A stretch of DNA of 64,000 nucleotides. Source: Achromobacter sp. UMC71 (GTDB lineage: Bacteria; Pseudomonadota; Gammaproteobacteria; Burkholderiales; Burkholderiaceae_B). The position numbers and the translations under genes are program-made. A model generated the notes under the pieces. The model saw nothing but the letters and a program-made list of their open reading frames with translations. It was not told where the DNA came from and did no database searches. Numbering within the stretch: the stretch's first letter is position 1; every line of letters begins with the position of its first letter. The DNA is taken from the NCBI RefSeq assembly GCF_014170305.1, contig NZ_LZZT01000018.1:310001-374000 (forward strand). The letters are read 5' to 3'. Shown one piece after another: positions 49,824-60,545 of the stretch.

Positions 49824-50018
49824 ATGGCGGATGCGGCAGACTGGCAGCAGCGGGATGATTACTATTGGGCGGGGCCTCGCGGTTGGACCATCCGCAAGGT
49901 GTTCGTGCAGAACCGCTGGCAGTTCGAGGTCTGGGCGGCGAACGGTACGCGGCACGGCATAGAGCCGTCCCTTGCCGCGGCGATCACCCTCTACGAGAAG
50001 GTCAAGCCGGCGCCGTAG
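49824..50018 (+). CDS. Small hypothetical protein (64 aa)
   Basis: A compact Trp-rich protein: MADAADWQQRDDYYWAGPRGWTIRKVFVQNRWQFEVWAANGTRHGIEPSLAAAITLYEKV. The pattern (three strands and a final helix) suggests a small folded domain. Its 3' end overlaps that of the SRAP gene on the other strand by 17 bp. I recognise no family. Confidence 0.6.
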   Translation: MADAADWQQRDDYYWAGPRGWTIRKVFVQNRWQFEVWAANGTRHGIEPSLAAAITLYEKVKPAP

Positions 50019-50694
50019 GCGCGACGGGTGCGATTGCGTCTGGCAACTGGTATTTGGAGTTGCCCACCTCCTGGCGCACCGGGTGCCAGGTGAAAGCTGA
50101 TTCGGGCAGTCCGTGCTCGAGCAGCGCTACCGCATGCTCAGTGGGAAAGTCTGGATCCATCCAGTGGATTGCCAGATCAGCCGGCAGCGCCACCGGCCGG
50201 CGGTCGTGAATGTCGACCATGCCGCCCAGGGAGTCGTCCGTGACGATTGCAGAGCCGTGGGCCTCGTCCTTGTCCGCGCCGGGGCGCCAGTTGCTCAGGG
50301 CCGCGAAGTAGAGGGGCGCGCTGTCGGCCGCGTGGATGAAATACGGTTGCTTTGGCGGCTTGGGTTCATCGTTCAGCGCCTTCCATTCATACCAGCCATC
50401 GGCCGGCACCGGAATCTGGCCGTGCCCTGTCAGCATCTTCCAAGGCCACCTGTTGCCGAGGATTTTGTCGAGCCTGGCATAGTTCATGGCGTACTTCGAA
50501 CCGTTCGGGGGCCAGATCCACCATCGCCGATCGACTTCGGAGTTGCCGGCCAGGCGATGCAAGGTCAGCGGTCGCGTGCCGGGCGGGATGTTGTAGCGCG
50601 GGCCGGCTGGGTCATCAAAGACGCGGCGAGGGTTGGGAAAGATGCGCTCGACGTAATCGAGCGGCCCGGACTTCTGGACGATGCGACCACACAT
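50002..50694 (-). CDS. SOS response-associated peptidase (SRAP, YedK-like)
   Basis: The 230-aa SRAP enzyme makes a covalent link to abasic sites in single-stranded DNA through its N-terminal cysteine, shielding them during repair. All key residues are present: Cys2 (after Met removal), Asn71 and Arg74 (AMNYARLDKI), Glu103 (ADGWYEWK) and His163 (DIHDRRPVAL). YNIPPGT near residue 34 is also typical. It is cargo of the island. A palindrome lies 47 bp before its start. Confidence 0.92.
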   Translation of the reverse strand: MCGRIVQKSGPLDYVERIFPNPRRVFDDPAGPRYNIPPGTRPLTLHRLAGNSEVDRRWWIWPPNGSKYAMNYARLDKILGNRWPWKMLTGHGQIPVPADGWYEWKALNDEPKPPKQPYFIHAADSAPLYFAALSNWRPGADKDEAHGSAIVTDDSLGGMVDIHDRRPVALPADLAIHWMDPDFPTEHAVALLEHGLPESAFTWHPVRQEVGNSKYQLPDAIAPVAPTAPA

Positions 50695-50740
50695 GCCACG
50701 CTCCTGGTGTCAGAAGCCTTCCAACGTGCAAGGTTGGCAA

Positions 50741-50756
50741 GCTTCGTTAACGAAGC
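50741..50756. promoter_or_regulatory. 16-bp palindrome upstream of SRAP gene
   Basis: GCTTCGTTAACGAAGC is a perfect palindrome in the 331-bp gap between the divergent SRAP gene and the small gene at 51026. It does not match a LexA box. It could be an operator. The rest of the gap contains AT-rich sequence with a TATAGT at 50850-50855 and TTGACA at 50892-50897, but no well-spaced promoter. Confidence 0.45.
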
Positions 50757-51025
50757 AAATTTCCTAACCTAGCTGGCCTCGGAACTTAAGCGAAATTTGC
50801 TGTCCAACTTAACGTCGCAATCTAGGGTGGAAAAAAATTAGCAATTTGCTATAGTTTCCTAAAGCGCTTACTTGGCAAAAAACGCCCCTAGTTGACAAGT
50901 AGTGAAAGCGTAACCGCTCTCGAAGCGGGGCCGATGAGGCAACAAACCCGCCAGACTTGGTTAAGAGGCCCACGCAGGAGAGTGCGTCGGTGCGGCCAGC
51001 CAGACGGCGTCTCACGGAGGATGTT

Positions 51026-51217
51026 ATGAAAGCCCACAAAAGCGACCTTGCAAAGCAGCTTCTGAAGAACCCCAGCACTGCACGTGCCCTACGGCTGGCG
51101 GTCGAGCAAGCCGTTAGCGCGCAGACCGGCAGCGACCGGCCCCGTTCTAGCTTCATGCTCAACGATGACGGCAAGCGTCAAAAAGTCAGTGTTGAAGTGG
51201 TTCCCGTTGCAGCTTAA
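51026..51217 (+). CDS. Small hypothetical protein (63 aa)
   Basis: A basic small protein (MKAHKSDLAKQLLKNPSTARALRLAVEQAVSAQTG... ending KVSVEVVPVAA), with a helix over residues 5-33 and a strand at the end. A clear GGAGG lies 8 bp before the ATG, which decides the start over the upstream 50957. The family is unknown; it is followed by the membrane protein gene 44 bp later. Confidence 0.6.
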   Translation: MKAHKSDLAKQLLKNPSTARALRLAVEQAVSAQTGSDRPRSSFMLNDDGKRQKVSVEVVPVAA

Positions 51218-51261
51218 TCCTGTCTGGCCCGCCCGGGCTACTATGAGGTTCGCCTGACCAG

Positions 51262-52191
51262 ATGAATTTCGCACTCCCGGCAGCTGTCATCCTGTTGTTG
51301 GTGTTGCCGGGCTTTGCGTTTCGGTCTGGCCTGGAAATGCGCGAAGGAACCAAGATTGACTACTCGCCATTCGGCGACGTAGTCATTCGGTCGATTTTCT
51401 GGGCTGGCGTGCTGCATGCGATCGTTCTCGCAGTGACGTACTGCTTCTTGGACCGAAGTGTTCGATTCGACATCCTGATTCGGCTCATGTCGAAGGGGAC
51501 GGAACCCGACGATCAGGCAGTGATGGTTCGCTACTGGCTATGGATCGCCCAGTATTTCTGCGCGCTGTACGTACTTGCGTTTATCTTCCCCTATTTCTGG
51601 AAGTTGGCTATTACTAAATGCGGCTTGGATCGGTCGGACAGCCCGTTCAGCAAGCTCTTTCGTTTTCGACGTGCCCCCTGGTACTACCTTCTCTCAGGAG
51701 CGGACTTTGCTGAGGGCGACCGGCCGGACCTCATACAAGTGGCTGCATTGGTTGAGGTTGGCAAGGGGTGCTATCTATATCAGGGATTTCTTGAGCACTA
51801 CTTTGTAGATGAACACGGGCAATTGGACCGCTTGGTCATAAGCCAAGCTTCCCGAAGGCCGTTGTCTGCGGATGCGGTGTTCCTTCCCGGTGGCATGGGT
51901 TGGGCAAGAGACAGTAAAAAAATGGGGCCGGAAGTGCCTTCTCGTAGGCGGCGCAAAGGTGTCTTTGTTGGGCGGCGTTCCAAGCAGAGGAAGCCGCATA
52001 ACCCGAATCGCTTTTACCCCATCGTTGGCGACTACTTTGTCCTTCACTACGATGAGGTGGTCACCCTGAATGTGCAGTACATCAAGTTGAACAAGGAGGG
52101 CGGCGCGGTGTCGCCGAATGCAGTGGCCGAGCCCCCCATCGCTGCTCCAGCGCCGACCGGGCAGGATTCCGAGCGCGCAGTGCCAGCATGA
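51262..52191 (+). CDS. Membrane-anchored island protein (309 aa)
   Basis: Three hydrophobic segments are seen: residues 4-20 (ALPAAVILLLVLPGFAFR), 42-62 (IRSIFWAGVLHAIVLAVTYCF) and 95-117 (IAQYFCALYVLAFIFPYFWKL). A soluble C-terminal domain (about 140-285) follows with strands DLIQVAALVEVGKGCYLYQGFLEHYFVDEHGQLDRLVIS. The N-terminal LPGF and layout resemble DUF6338-type membrane proteins, but this is tentative. It is the last gene before attR and has low GC for this genome. Confidence 0.65.
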   Translation: MNFALPAAVILLLVLPGFAFRSGLEMREGTKIDYSPFGDVVIRSIFWAGVLHAIVLAVTYCFLDRSVRFDILIRLMSKGTEPDDQAVMVRYWLWIAQYFCALYVLAFIFPYFWKLAITKCGLDRSDSPFSKLFRFRRAPWYYLLSGADFAEGDRPDLIQVAALVEVGKGCYLYQGFLEHYFVDEHGQLDRLVISQASRRPLSADAVFLPGGMGWARDSKKMGPEVPSRRRRKGVFVGRRSKQRKPHNPNRFYPIVGDYFVLHYDEVVTLNVQYIKLNKEGGAVSPNAVAEPPIAAPAPTGQDSERAVPA

Positions 52192-52279
52192 CGTGGAACA
52201 ATAGAGAGTTCTATGTGGTTGGTTTTTTCAGCGGGTTGGATTTGTAAATTATTGATTTTTATGGATTTTTAATCCATTG

Positions 52280-52320
52280 CAAGGCGTAGGTCACAGGTTC
52301 GACCCCTGTAGCACCCACCA
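52280..52320 (+). repeat. attR (41-bp direct repeat of tRNA-Val 3' end)
   Basis: Exact copy of 46454-46494. It is immediately preceded by an AT-rich stretch (52225-52279) with the small inverted repeat ATGGATT/AATCCAT (52261-52277), a plausible recombinase or IHF binding region. No tRNA 5' half is present here. Confidence 0.92.
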
Positions 52321-52378
52321 TCAGCAATACAAAAAGCGCGCACGCAAAACGCGCGACGCAAGAAGCAAGTCCATCAAG

Positions 52379-52409
52379 AACCCGCACACCTCGCCGTGGC
52401 GGGTTTTTT
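52379..52409 (+). terminator. Ancestral tRNA-Val terminator
   Basis: Stem AACCCGC/GCGGGTT with an additional CAC/GTG pair, then six T residues. It lies 59 bp beyond attR, the distance expected for the terminator of tRNA-Val before the island entered. Confidence 0.75.
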
Positions 52410-52582
52410 GTTTTGCGCGGCGCGATTGTTATGGCTGGGGGCTGTGCGGTGGACGGGGCCGTGCCGTCGAATGCGGGGGCACGCGCGGGCGGCCGGGGTG
52501 GATGGGGTGGCACCAAAAGCGGATGTGGTCCTGCTTTGATGTCACGCAAGGAGTGTTACTCTATTCCATCTGAAATATGACG

Positions 52583-52597
52583 TGCGAATCATTCGCA
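52583..52597. promoter_or_regulatory. Fur-box-like palindrome before tonB
   Basis: TGCGAATCATTCGCA is a perfect 15-bp palindrome around the central C, continuing TTTAAGATATGAT. It lies about 100 bp before tonB and resembles Fur boxes (GCGAATnATTCGC type). The region 52410-52699 holds no gene. Iron repression of the operon is inferred from this site and known regulation of tonB operons. Confidence 0.65.
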
Positions 52598-52699
52598 TTT
52601 AAGATATGATGTTCGGCTTGTACCGGTCAGCCGTCGGCGCCTTGCGGCGCGCGTCTTTTTTCTGGCTGGCCAGATAAGTTAATGCACCCTGGCTGATTC

Positions 52700-53494
52700 A
52701 TGCCTAGCTTTCAACGTGGTTTGAACTCTTCATCGACGTCGTCATTTGGTATACGCGCAGGCGCTGGCCTGGCGGTCGTGGCGCTACACGCCGCAGTGGT
52801 CTACGCCATTTACATGGCTCCCGCGAGTCGTCCTGAACTGGAGGAACCCGAGGCCATCATGGTGAGTGTGGTCGACGCACCCATTCCCCAGATCGCCAAA
52901 GCCGAACCCACGCCGGAAGTGCCGCAGCCCGTGGTGGAAACGCCGCCGCCGCAGCCCGAGGTCGAACCCGAGCCTGATCCCGAACCGGAACTCAAGCCCG
53001 AGCCTGAACCCGAGCCCGAGCCGGTCGTCGAGAAGCCGCCGATGCCGGCGCCCAAGCCCAAACCGAAGCCCAAACCCAAGCCCCAGCCCAAGCAGGAAGC
53101 CAAGCCCGAGCCCAAGACGGAAACGCCGCCGGTGCAGACGCCGCCGTCCGGTGCCCCCGAAGGCACGCAGGCGCCGCAAGGGCCGCAGCAAGGTCCGCCG
53201 CCGGACCAGCCCGTGCTGGTGTCCAGCATCGAGTTCCAGGGCGCGCGGCCCATGCCCAACTACCCGATGGCGTCGCGCCGCATGCGGGAAGAGGGCCGGG
53301 TGGTGGTGCTGGTGGAAATCAATACCCAGGGGCTGGTCGAGCGGGCAACCATCGACGCGTCTTCGGGCTTCCCGAGGCTGGACGAGTCGGCACTGGCCGC
53401 CGCCCGCAAGGGCCGCTTCAAACCCTATACCCGCAATGGCGTGGCCTATCCCGCCAAAGCCAAAATTCCGTTCGATTTCGTAATGAGGAACTGA
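52700..53494 (+). CDS. tonB: Energy transducer TonB
   Basis: The 264-aa protein passes proton-motive energy from ExbB-ExbD to outer-membrane receptors. It has one membrane anchor (residues 20-40, AGAGLAVVALHAAVVYAIYM). A long periplasmic spacer of Pro-Glu (residues 75-115) and Pro-Lys repeats (115-150) follows. The C-terminal TonB domain (about 180-264) ends RPMPNYPMASRRMREEGRVVVLVEINTQG...FPRLDESALAAARKGRFKPY. It starts the tonB-exbB-exbD operon with an exbB gene one base downstream. Confidence 0.96.
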   Translation: MPSFQRGLNSSSTSSFGIRAGAGLAVVALHAAVVYAIYMAPASRPELEEPEAIMVSVVDAPIPQIAKAEPTPEVPQPVVETPPPQPEVEPEPDPEPELKPEPEPEPEPVVEKPPMPAPKPKPKPKPKPQPKQEAKPEPKTETPPVQTPPSGAPEGTQAPQGPQQGPPPDQPVLVSSIEFQGARPMPNYPMASRRMREEGRVVVLVEINTQGLVERATIDASSGFPRLDESALAAARKGRFKPYTRNGVAYPAKAKIPFDFVMRN

Positions 53495-53495
53495 G

Positions 53496-54460
53496 ATGTC
53501 CAACGCAATGCATAGCGCCACCCTGGTGGCGCAGGCGACCACCAGTCCGGCAGCAGCGCCGGCTGCCGCTGCCGTCGCGCCCGCTGCCCAGCAGGCTGCC
53601 GCCACGGCCGGCGGTGTTGCCCAGCAGGCTGCCGGCACCGTCCAGCAAACCGCCGACGCGCTGCACGCCGCCGCCGCGATGCCGGCGGCCGTGCCCGCGC
53701 CCGCGGCCGTCCCCGACATGGGCTTTCTGCACTTCGTCGCCCAAAGCGACTTCGTGGGCAAGAGCCTGTTCATTATCCTGATCCTGATGTCGCTGGTGAC
53801 CTGGTACCTGATCCTGGTCAAGGTCGCGAGCAACGTCAGCATGCGCAAGCGTTCGGCTGACTTCCTGAACAAGTTCTGGAATGCCAGCTCGCTGGAGCAG
53901 GTCGAAAACGAAATCGTGACGCACGGCGCGCGCGATCCGTTCTCGCACCTGGCCAGTCACGCCATGCACGCCCAGGCGCACCACAGCAAGTTCGGCGCCA
54001 CCAAGCTGGAAGAAGCGGGCTCGAATACCGATTTCGTCACGCGCACGATGCGCAAGGTGATCGACGAAGAAACCGCCAAGCTGGAAAACGGCCTGACGGT
54101 GCTGGCTTCGGTGGGGTCGACCGCGCCGTTCGTCGGCCTGTTCGGCACGGTGTGGGGCGTGTACCACGCGCTGGTCGGCATCGGCCTGTCCGACGGCGTG
54201 ACCATCAACCGCATCGCCGGTCCGGTGGGCGAAGCCCTGATCATGACCGGCCTGGGCCTGGCGGTTGCCATTCCGGCCGTGCTGGCCTACAACACCTTTG
54301 TGCGTAACAACCGCGTGTTCCTGTCGCGCCTGGATGCCTTCGCGCACGATCTGTTCGCCTTCCTGACGACCGGCCAGCAAGTGGCGCTGTCCGACGGCAA
54401 GGTGCGTGCCCTGCGCCGCCAGAATGGCCACGGCGCCGCGGCTCAACGCGGGAGCGAATA

Positions 54461-54461
<1 letters not shown>
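53496..54461 (+). CDS. exbB: Biopolymer transport protein ExbB
   Basis: The 321-aa proton-channel subunit has an Ala/Gln-rich N-terminal extension (residues 1-70, possibly with a cleaved signal), then three membrane helices: residues 88-108 (SLFIILILMSLVTWYLILVKV), about 205-225 (LASVGSTAPFVGLFGTVWGVYHAL) and about 247-270 (GLGLAVAIPAVLAYNTFV). GSTAPFVGLFGTVWGI-type and GPVGEALIMTGLGL motifs are typical. It overlaps exbD by one base. Confidence 0.95.
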
Positions 54462-54940
<479 letters not shown>

Positions 54941-54952
54941 ACGTTTCCTGGG

Positions 54953-54983
54953 AAAAGGGGCGCATTTCGCGCCCCTTTTTTTT
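54953..54983 (+). terminator. Terminator of tonB-exbB-exbD
   Basis: 11-bp stem AAAAGGGGCGC/GCGCCCCTTTT followed by eight T. It separates the operon from the two-component system beginning 23 bp later. Confidence 0.88.
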
Positions 54984-55005
54984 GGGATCGCGCTAGAATC
55001 GCGGC

Positions 55006-55677
<672 letters not shown>

Positions 55678-55763
55678 CGGCCCGCCTGGCCGTCCCGCGC
55701 CGGCCGGCCCAGGCCGCCCGCGGCGGCCGGACGCCACTGCCGCCTAAACGAGGGCACCGCGTC

Positions 55764-56879
55764 ATGACGCACGAACGCACTCCTCCCTCTTCCCCGGCCT
55801 CGCGCCCCTTGCTCCCCTCCCGTTCGCTTGCGCGGCATCTGGTCATCCGGCTGATGCCGCCGATCCTGTTGCTGGTGCTGCTGGACCTGGCCGCGACCTG
55901 GGTCATCACCCATAAGATCGACATGTCGATCTGGATGCTGGAAGACTTCTTCTGGTTGATGGTGGTGGGGCAGGTGGCGCTGATCGGTCTGTTCACCTGG
56001 GTGGTGGTGCAGGGCGTGCGCTCCGGCCTGCGCTCGGTCAATCATCTGTCCGAGGAAATCCGGCAGCGTTCCATCGATGACATGCAGCCGCTGGAAGTGG
56101 CCGGCGTGCCTGTCGAGATCGAACCCCTGGTGACCCATACCAACGACCTGTTGCTGCGCCTGGACGCCTCGCTGGCGGCGCAGCGGCGCTTTATCGGCCA
56201 TGCTGCCCACCAGCTGCGCACGCCGCTGTCGGGCCTGCGGCTGGAGTCCGAACTGATGCTGGCGCGGCCCTTGCCCGACGACGTGCGGGCGCGCGCCGAA
56301 CGCATCAAGGCGGTCAGCGACCGCATGATCCGCCTGGGCCAGCAGCTGCTGGTGCTGGCGCGCGCCGATCCCAACGCCCGGCCCCAGGACAGTTTCGTGC
56401 GCATCGACCTGTGCGAGTGGGTGCGGGCGCATGGCGCCGAATGGTTTCCGCGGGTGCGCGAGGCGCGCTATGAACTGGACCTGGTGGCGCCGGACGCCCC
56501 GATCTGGATCGATGCCGATCCACTGCTGCTGGCGGAACTGCTGGGCAACCTGATCGACAACGCGCTGCGCTACGGCAATGCCACCGGCAAGATCACCCTG
56601 ATCGTTGGCGCCAACCCGCCATCGCTCACGGTCGAGGATGACGGCCCCGGCATTCCGCCCGAAGAGCGCGACCGCGTGTTCGAGGCGTTTTACCGGTCGC
56701 CCACGGTCACGGCCGGCGGCTCGGGCCTGGGCCTGGCCATCGTGCGCGAGATCGCGCATGCGCATGGCGCCTGGTGGAAGCTCACCAGCCGCCCGGATTT
56801 TTCCGGAACACGGCTTTCCGTCGTGTTCCCCGGCCCCCGCAAAGGGGCCCAACTCACTCGGCAAGAACCCACATCATGA
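55764..56879 (+). CDS. Sensor histidine kinase
   Basis: The 371-aa kinase has two membrane helices (residues 28-48 and 63-85) with a very short periplasmic loop, a HAMP-like linker, and the phosphoacceptor His149 in FIGHAAHQLRTPLSGLRLESEL. The ATPase domain has the N box ELLGNLIDNALRYG, the G1 box VEDDGPGIPPEERDRVFEAFYRS and GGSGLGLAIVREIAHAHG. The short loop suggests it senses within the membrane or at the cytoplasmic side. Its stop overlaps the kup start (ATGA). Confidence 0.93.
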   Translation: MTHERTPPSSPASRPLLPSRSLARHLVIRLMPPILLLVLLDLAATWVITHKIDMSIWMLEDFFWLMVVGQVALIGLFTWVVVQGVRSGLRSVNHLSEEIRQRSIDDMQPLEVAGVPVEIEPLVTHTNDLLLRLDASLAAQRRFIGHAAHQLRTPLSGLRLESELMLARPLPDDVRARAERIKAVSDRMIRLGQQLLVLARADPNARPQDSFVRIDLCEWVRAHGAEWFPRVREARYELDLVAPDAPIWIDADPLLLAELLGNLIDNALRYGNATGKITLIVGANPPSLTVEDDGPGIPPEERDRVFEAFYRSPTVTAGGSGLGLAIVREIAHAHGAWWKLTSRPDFSGTRLSVVFPGPRKGAQLTRQEPTS

Positions 56880-58804
56880 GCCAAGGGTCGGCTAGCGTTC
56901 CTTCCTCGTCCACCGGCCATGCTCCGGCTGGCCACGCGCCGTCGTCGCGCGCGGCGCTGATCATGGGGGCGCTGGGAGTGGTGTACGGCGACATCGGCAC
57001 CAGCCCGCTGTACACGCTGCGGGCCTGCCTGACCGGGCTGAGCGTGCACACGGACCTGGAGCCCGCCCATCTGCTGGGTGTGCTATCCATTCTGTTCTGG
57101 ATGCTGATGGTGGTGGTGTCGTTCAAGTACGTGACACTGATCCTGCGCGCCGATAACCGGGGCGAGGGCGGCACGCTGGCGCTGCTGGAACTGGCGGTGC
57201 GCAGCCGCGAGGGCAAGCTGCGGTGGGTGCTGATCGTGCTGGGCATCTTCGGCGCCGCGCTGTTCTATGGCGACAGTATGATCACGCCGGCGATTTCGGT
57301 GCTGTCGGCGCTGGAAGGGATCAGCATCGTGTCCCATACGCTCGATGCGTGGGTGGTGCCGCTGGCGCTGGTGGTGCTGGTGGCGCTGTTCGCGATCCAG
57401 TCGCACGGCACGGGGGCGATGGGCAAGCTGTTCGGGCCGGTGATGCTGCTGTGGTTCGGCACGCTGGCGGCACTGGGCGGCTGGCAGATCTGGCAGACGC
57501 CCGAGGTTCTGGCCGCGCTGAATCCGATGTGGGGCCTGCGCTTCATCATCGAGTTCCCGTGGATCAGTTTCGTGCTGCTGGGCGCGGTGGTGCTGGCGCT
57601 GACCGGCGCTGAAGCGCTGTATGCCGACATGGGCCACTTTGGCCGCCCGGCGATCCGCAGCGCGTGGTTCAGCATGGTGCTGCCGGCGTTGACGCTGTGC
57701 TACTTCGGCCAGGGCGCGCTGCTGCTGCGCGACCCGAGCGCGATCCGCAATCCGTTCTTCATGATGGCCCCCGAATGGGGCCTGGCGCCGCTGGTGGCGC
57801 TGGCGACGGTGGCCACGATCGTGGCGTCGCAGGCGGTGATTTCGGGCGCGTATTCGGTGACGCGCCAGGCGGTGCAGCTGGGTTTCTGGCCGCGCATGCA
57901 GATCCTGCATACGTCGGCCGTGGAAAAGGGCCAGATCTATCTGCCGCAGGTCAATGCGCTGCTGCTGTGCGCAGTGCTGGTGCTGGTGCTGCTGTTCCGC
58001 AATTCGGATAATCTGGCGGCGGCCTACGGGTTCGCGGTGACGGGCACGATGCTGACGACGTCGGTGCTGGCGTTCGCGGTGCTGCCGCGCGGCACGACGG
58101 GGGCCAAGCGGATGCTGTGGTTCGTGGTGCTGGGCCTGCTGCTGCTGTTCGATGTGCTGCTGTTTTCGGCCAATGTGTTCAAGATCCACGAAGGCGGCTG
58201 GCTGCCGCTGGTGGTGGCGATCGTGGTGTTCACGCTGATGATGACGTGGCGGCGCGGGCGCCGGCTGCTGTCGGAGATGCAGCAGCGCGACCGCCAGCCA
58301 CTGAAGGAATTCATGGAGCAGCTCGAGGAATATCCGCCATCGCGGGTGCCGGGCACGGCAATATTCATGACGATGAATTCGGGCAATGTGCCGCCTGCGC
58401 TGCTGCATAACCTGAAGCACAATAAGGTGCTGCATGATCATGTGCTGTTCCTGACGATTCTGGTGGCGGATGTGCCTTACATTTCGCCGGAAGAGCGCTT
58501 CACGGTGCACAAGATGAGCGCGTCGAGCTGGGCGGCGACGATCAATTACGGGTTCAAGGAAGATCCGGACGTGCCGGAGGCGCTGCGATTGGTGGCGGAG
58601 GCTTATCCCGAGCTGGATCTGGAGCCTATGCGGACGTCTTATTTCCTGTCGCGGCAGACGGTGGTGGCGGCTCGCAAGCCGGCGTTGTGGCGGTGGCGGC
58701 GGGCGGTGTTTTCGTTCATGGCTCGGAACTCTACGCGTAGTACCAAGTTTTTTAAGATTCCTGCTAATCGGGTGGTTGAGATGGGGATGCAGGTTGAGCT
58801 TTAG
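56876..58804 (+). CDS. kup: Kup potassium uptake protein
   Basis: The 642-aa K+/H+ symporter has twelve helices in its first 440 residues, beginning with the family signature IMGALGVVYGDIGTSPLYTLR. ADNRGEGGTLALLELA and YADMGHFGRPAIRSAWF are also typical. A cytoplasmic domain (about 450-642) contains GTAIFMTMNSGNVPPALLHNLKHNKVLHDHVLFLTI. The start at 56876 overlaps the kinase stop, so it is probably co-transcribed with the two-component system. The last 60 codons have unusual T-rich third positions. Confidence 0.95.
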   Translation: MSQGSASVPSSSTGHAPAGHAPSSRAALIMGALGVVYGDIGTSPLYTLRACLTGLSVHTDLEPAHLLGVLSILFWMLMVVVSFKYVTLILRADNRGEGGTLALLELAVRSREGKLRWVLIVLGIFGAALFYGDSMITPAISVLSALEGISIVSHTLDAWVVPLALVVLVALFAIQSHGTGAMGKLFGPVMLLWFGTLAALGGWQIWQTPEVLAALNPMWGLRFIIEFPWISFVLLGAVVLALTGAEALYADMGHFGRPAIRSAWFSMVLPALTLCYFGQGALLLRDPSAIRNPFFMMAPEWGLAPLVALATVATIVASQAVISGAYSVTRQAVQLGFWPRMQILHTSAVEKGQIYLPQVNALLLCAVLVLVLLFRNSDNLAAAYGFAVTGTMLTTSVLAFAVLPRGTTGAKRMLWFVVLGLLLLFDVLLFSANVFKIHEGGWLPLVVAIVVFTLMMTWRRGRRLLSEMQQRDRQPLKEFMEQLEEYPPSRVPGTAIFMTMNSGNVPPALLHNLKHNKVLHDHVLFLTILVADVPYISPEERFTVHKMSASSWAATINYGFKEDPDVPEALRLVAEAYPELDLEPMRTSYFLSRQTVVAARKPALWRWRRAVFSFMARNSTRSTKFFKIPANRVVEMGMQVEL

Positions 58805-58893
58805 GGGTGGGTGTTTGCTTGCGGCGGGCGTAGGTTCTTAAGACGCCCGGCGCGTTGGCGGCTTGGGTGTGCGGGGCGTTGATGTGCCCGGAA

Positions 58894-58932
58894 TAAAAAA
58901 AGCCCCTCGGTAGTGATGCCGAGGGGCTTTTT
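58894..58932. terminator. Bidirectional terminator kup/argG
   Basis: Stem AAAAGCCCCTCGG/CCGAGGGGCTTTT with A/T-runs on both sides, between the convergent kup and argG genes. Confidence 0.85.
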
Positions 58933-58947
58933 GTCGGGCGGGAAGAA

Positions 58948-60357
<1,410 letters not shown>

Positions 60358-60545
60358 TCAGACCGCTATTTTAACTCTTTTGAGGGCGCCGGGCCGAGGG
60401 GAGGGCGGCAGGGCCCGGGGGGCGGACGGCGCCGAATCGGACGCGAACCTGTCCAAATTGTCAGGGAGCGGACAGCGTGGAGTCCCGCAGGGCTTTCTAC
60501 AGTGGGGCTGTACTGACTGTCGGCCGCGCGGGCGGCCCCAAGAAA

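Larger units (their letters stand above)
46454..52320. mobile_element. Decayed genomic island in tRNA-Val
   Basis: The element is bounded by a 41-bp direct repeat of the tRNA-Val 3' end (46454-46494; 52280-52320). Next to the left end lies a broken tyrosine integrase, then an excisionase-like gene, lysis-gene remnants, a HEPN-motif gene, small unknown genes, an SRAP gene and a membrane-protein gene. The cargo genes from 48680 on are visibly less GC-rich than the chromosome. The integrase is unlikely to work, so the island is probably fixed. Confidence 0.9.

Noticed and set aside
52784-53872. Gly-rich minus-strand frames opposite tonB
   Set aside because: They mirror the Pro-Lys/Pro-Glu repeats of TonB and have no independent support.
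57083-58510. 475-aa minus-strand frame opposite kup
   Set aside because: Composition dominated by His, Arg and Gln, the typical antisense shadow of a GC-rich membrane protein.
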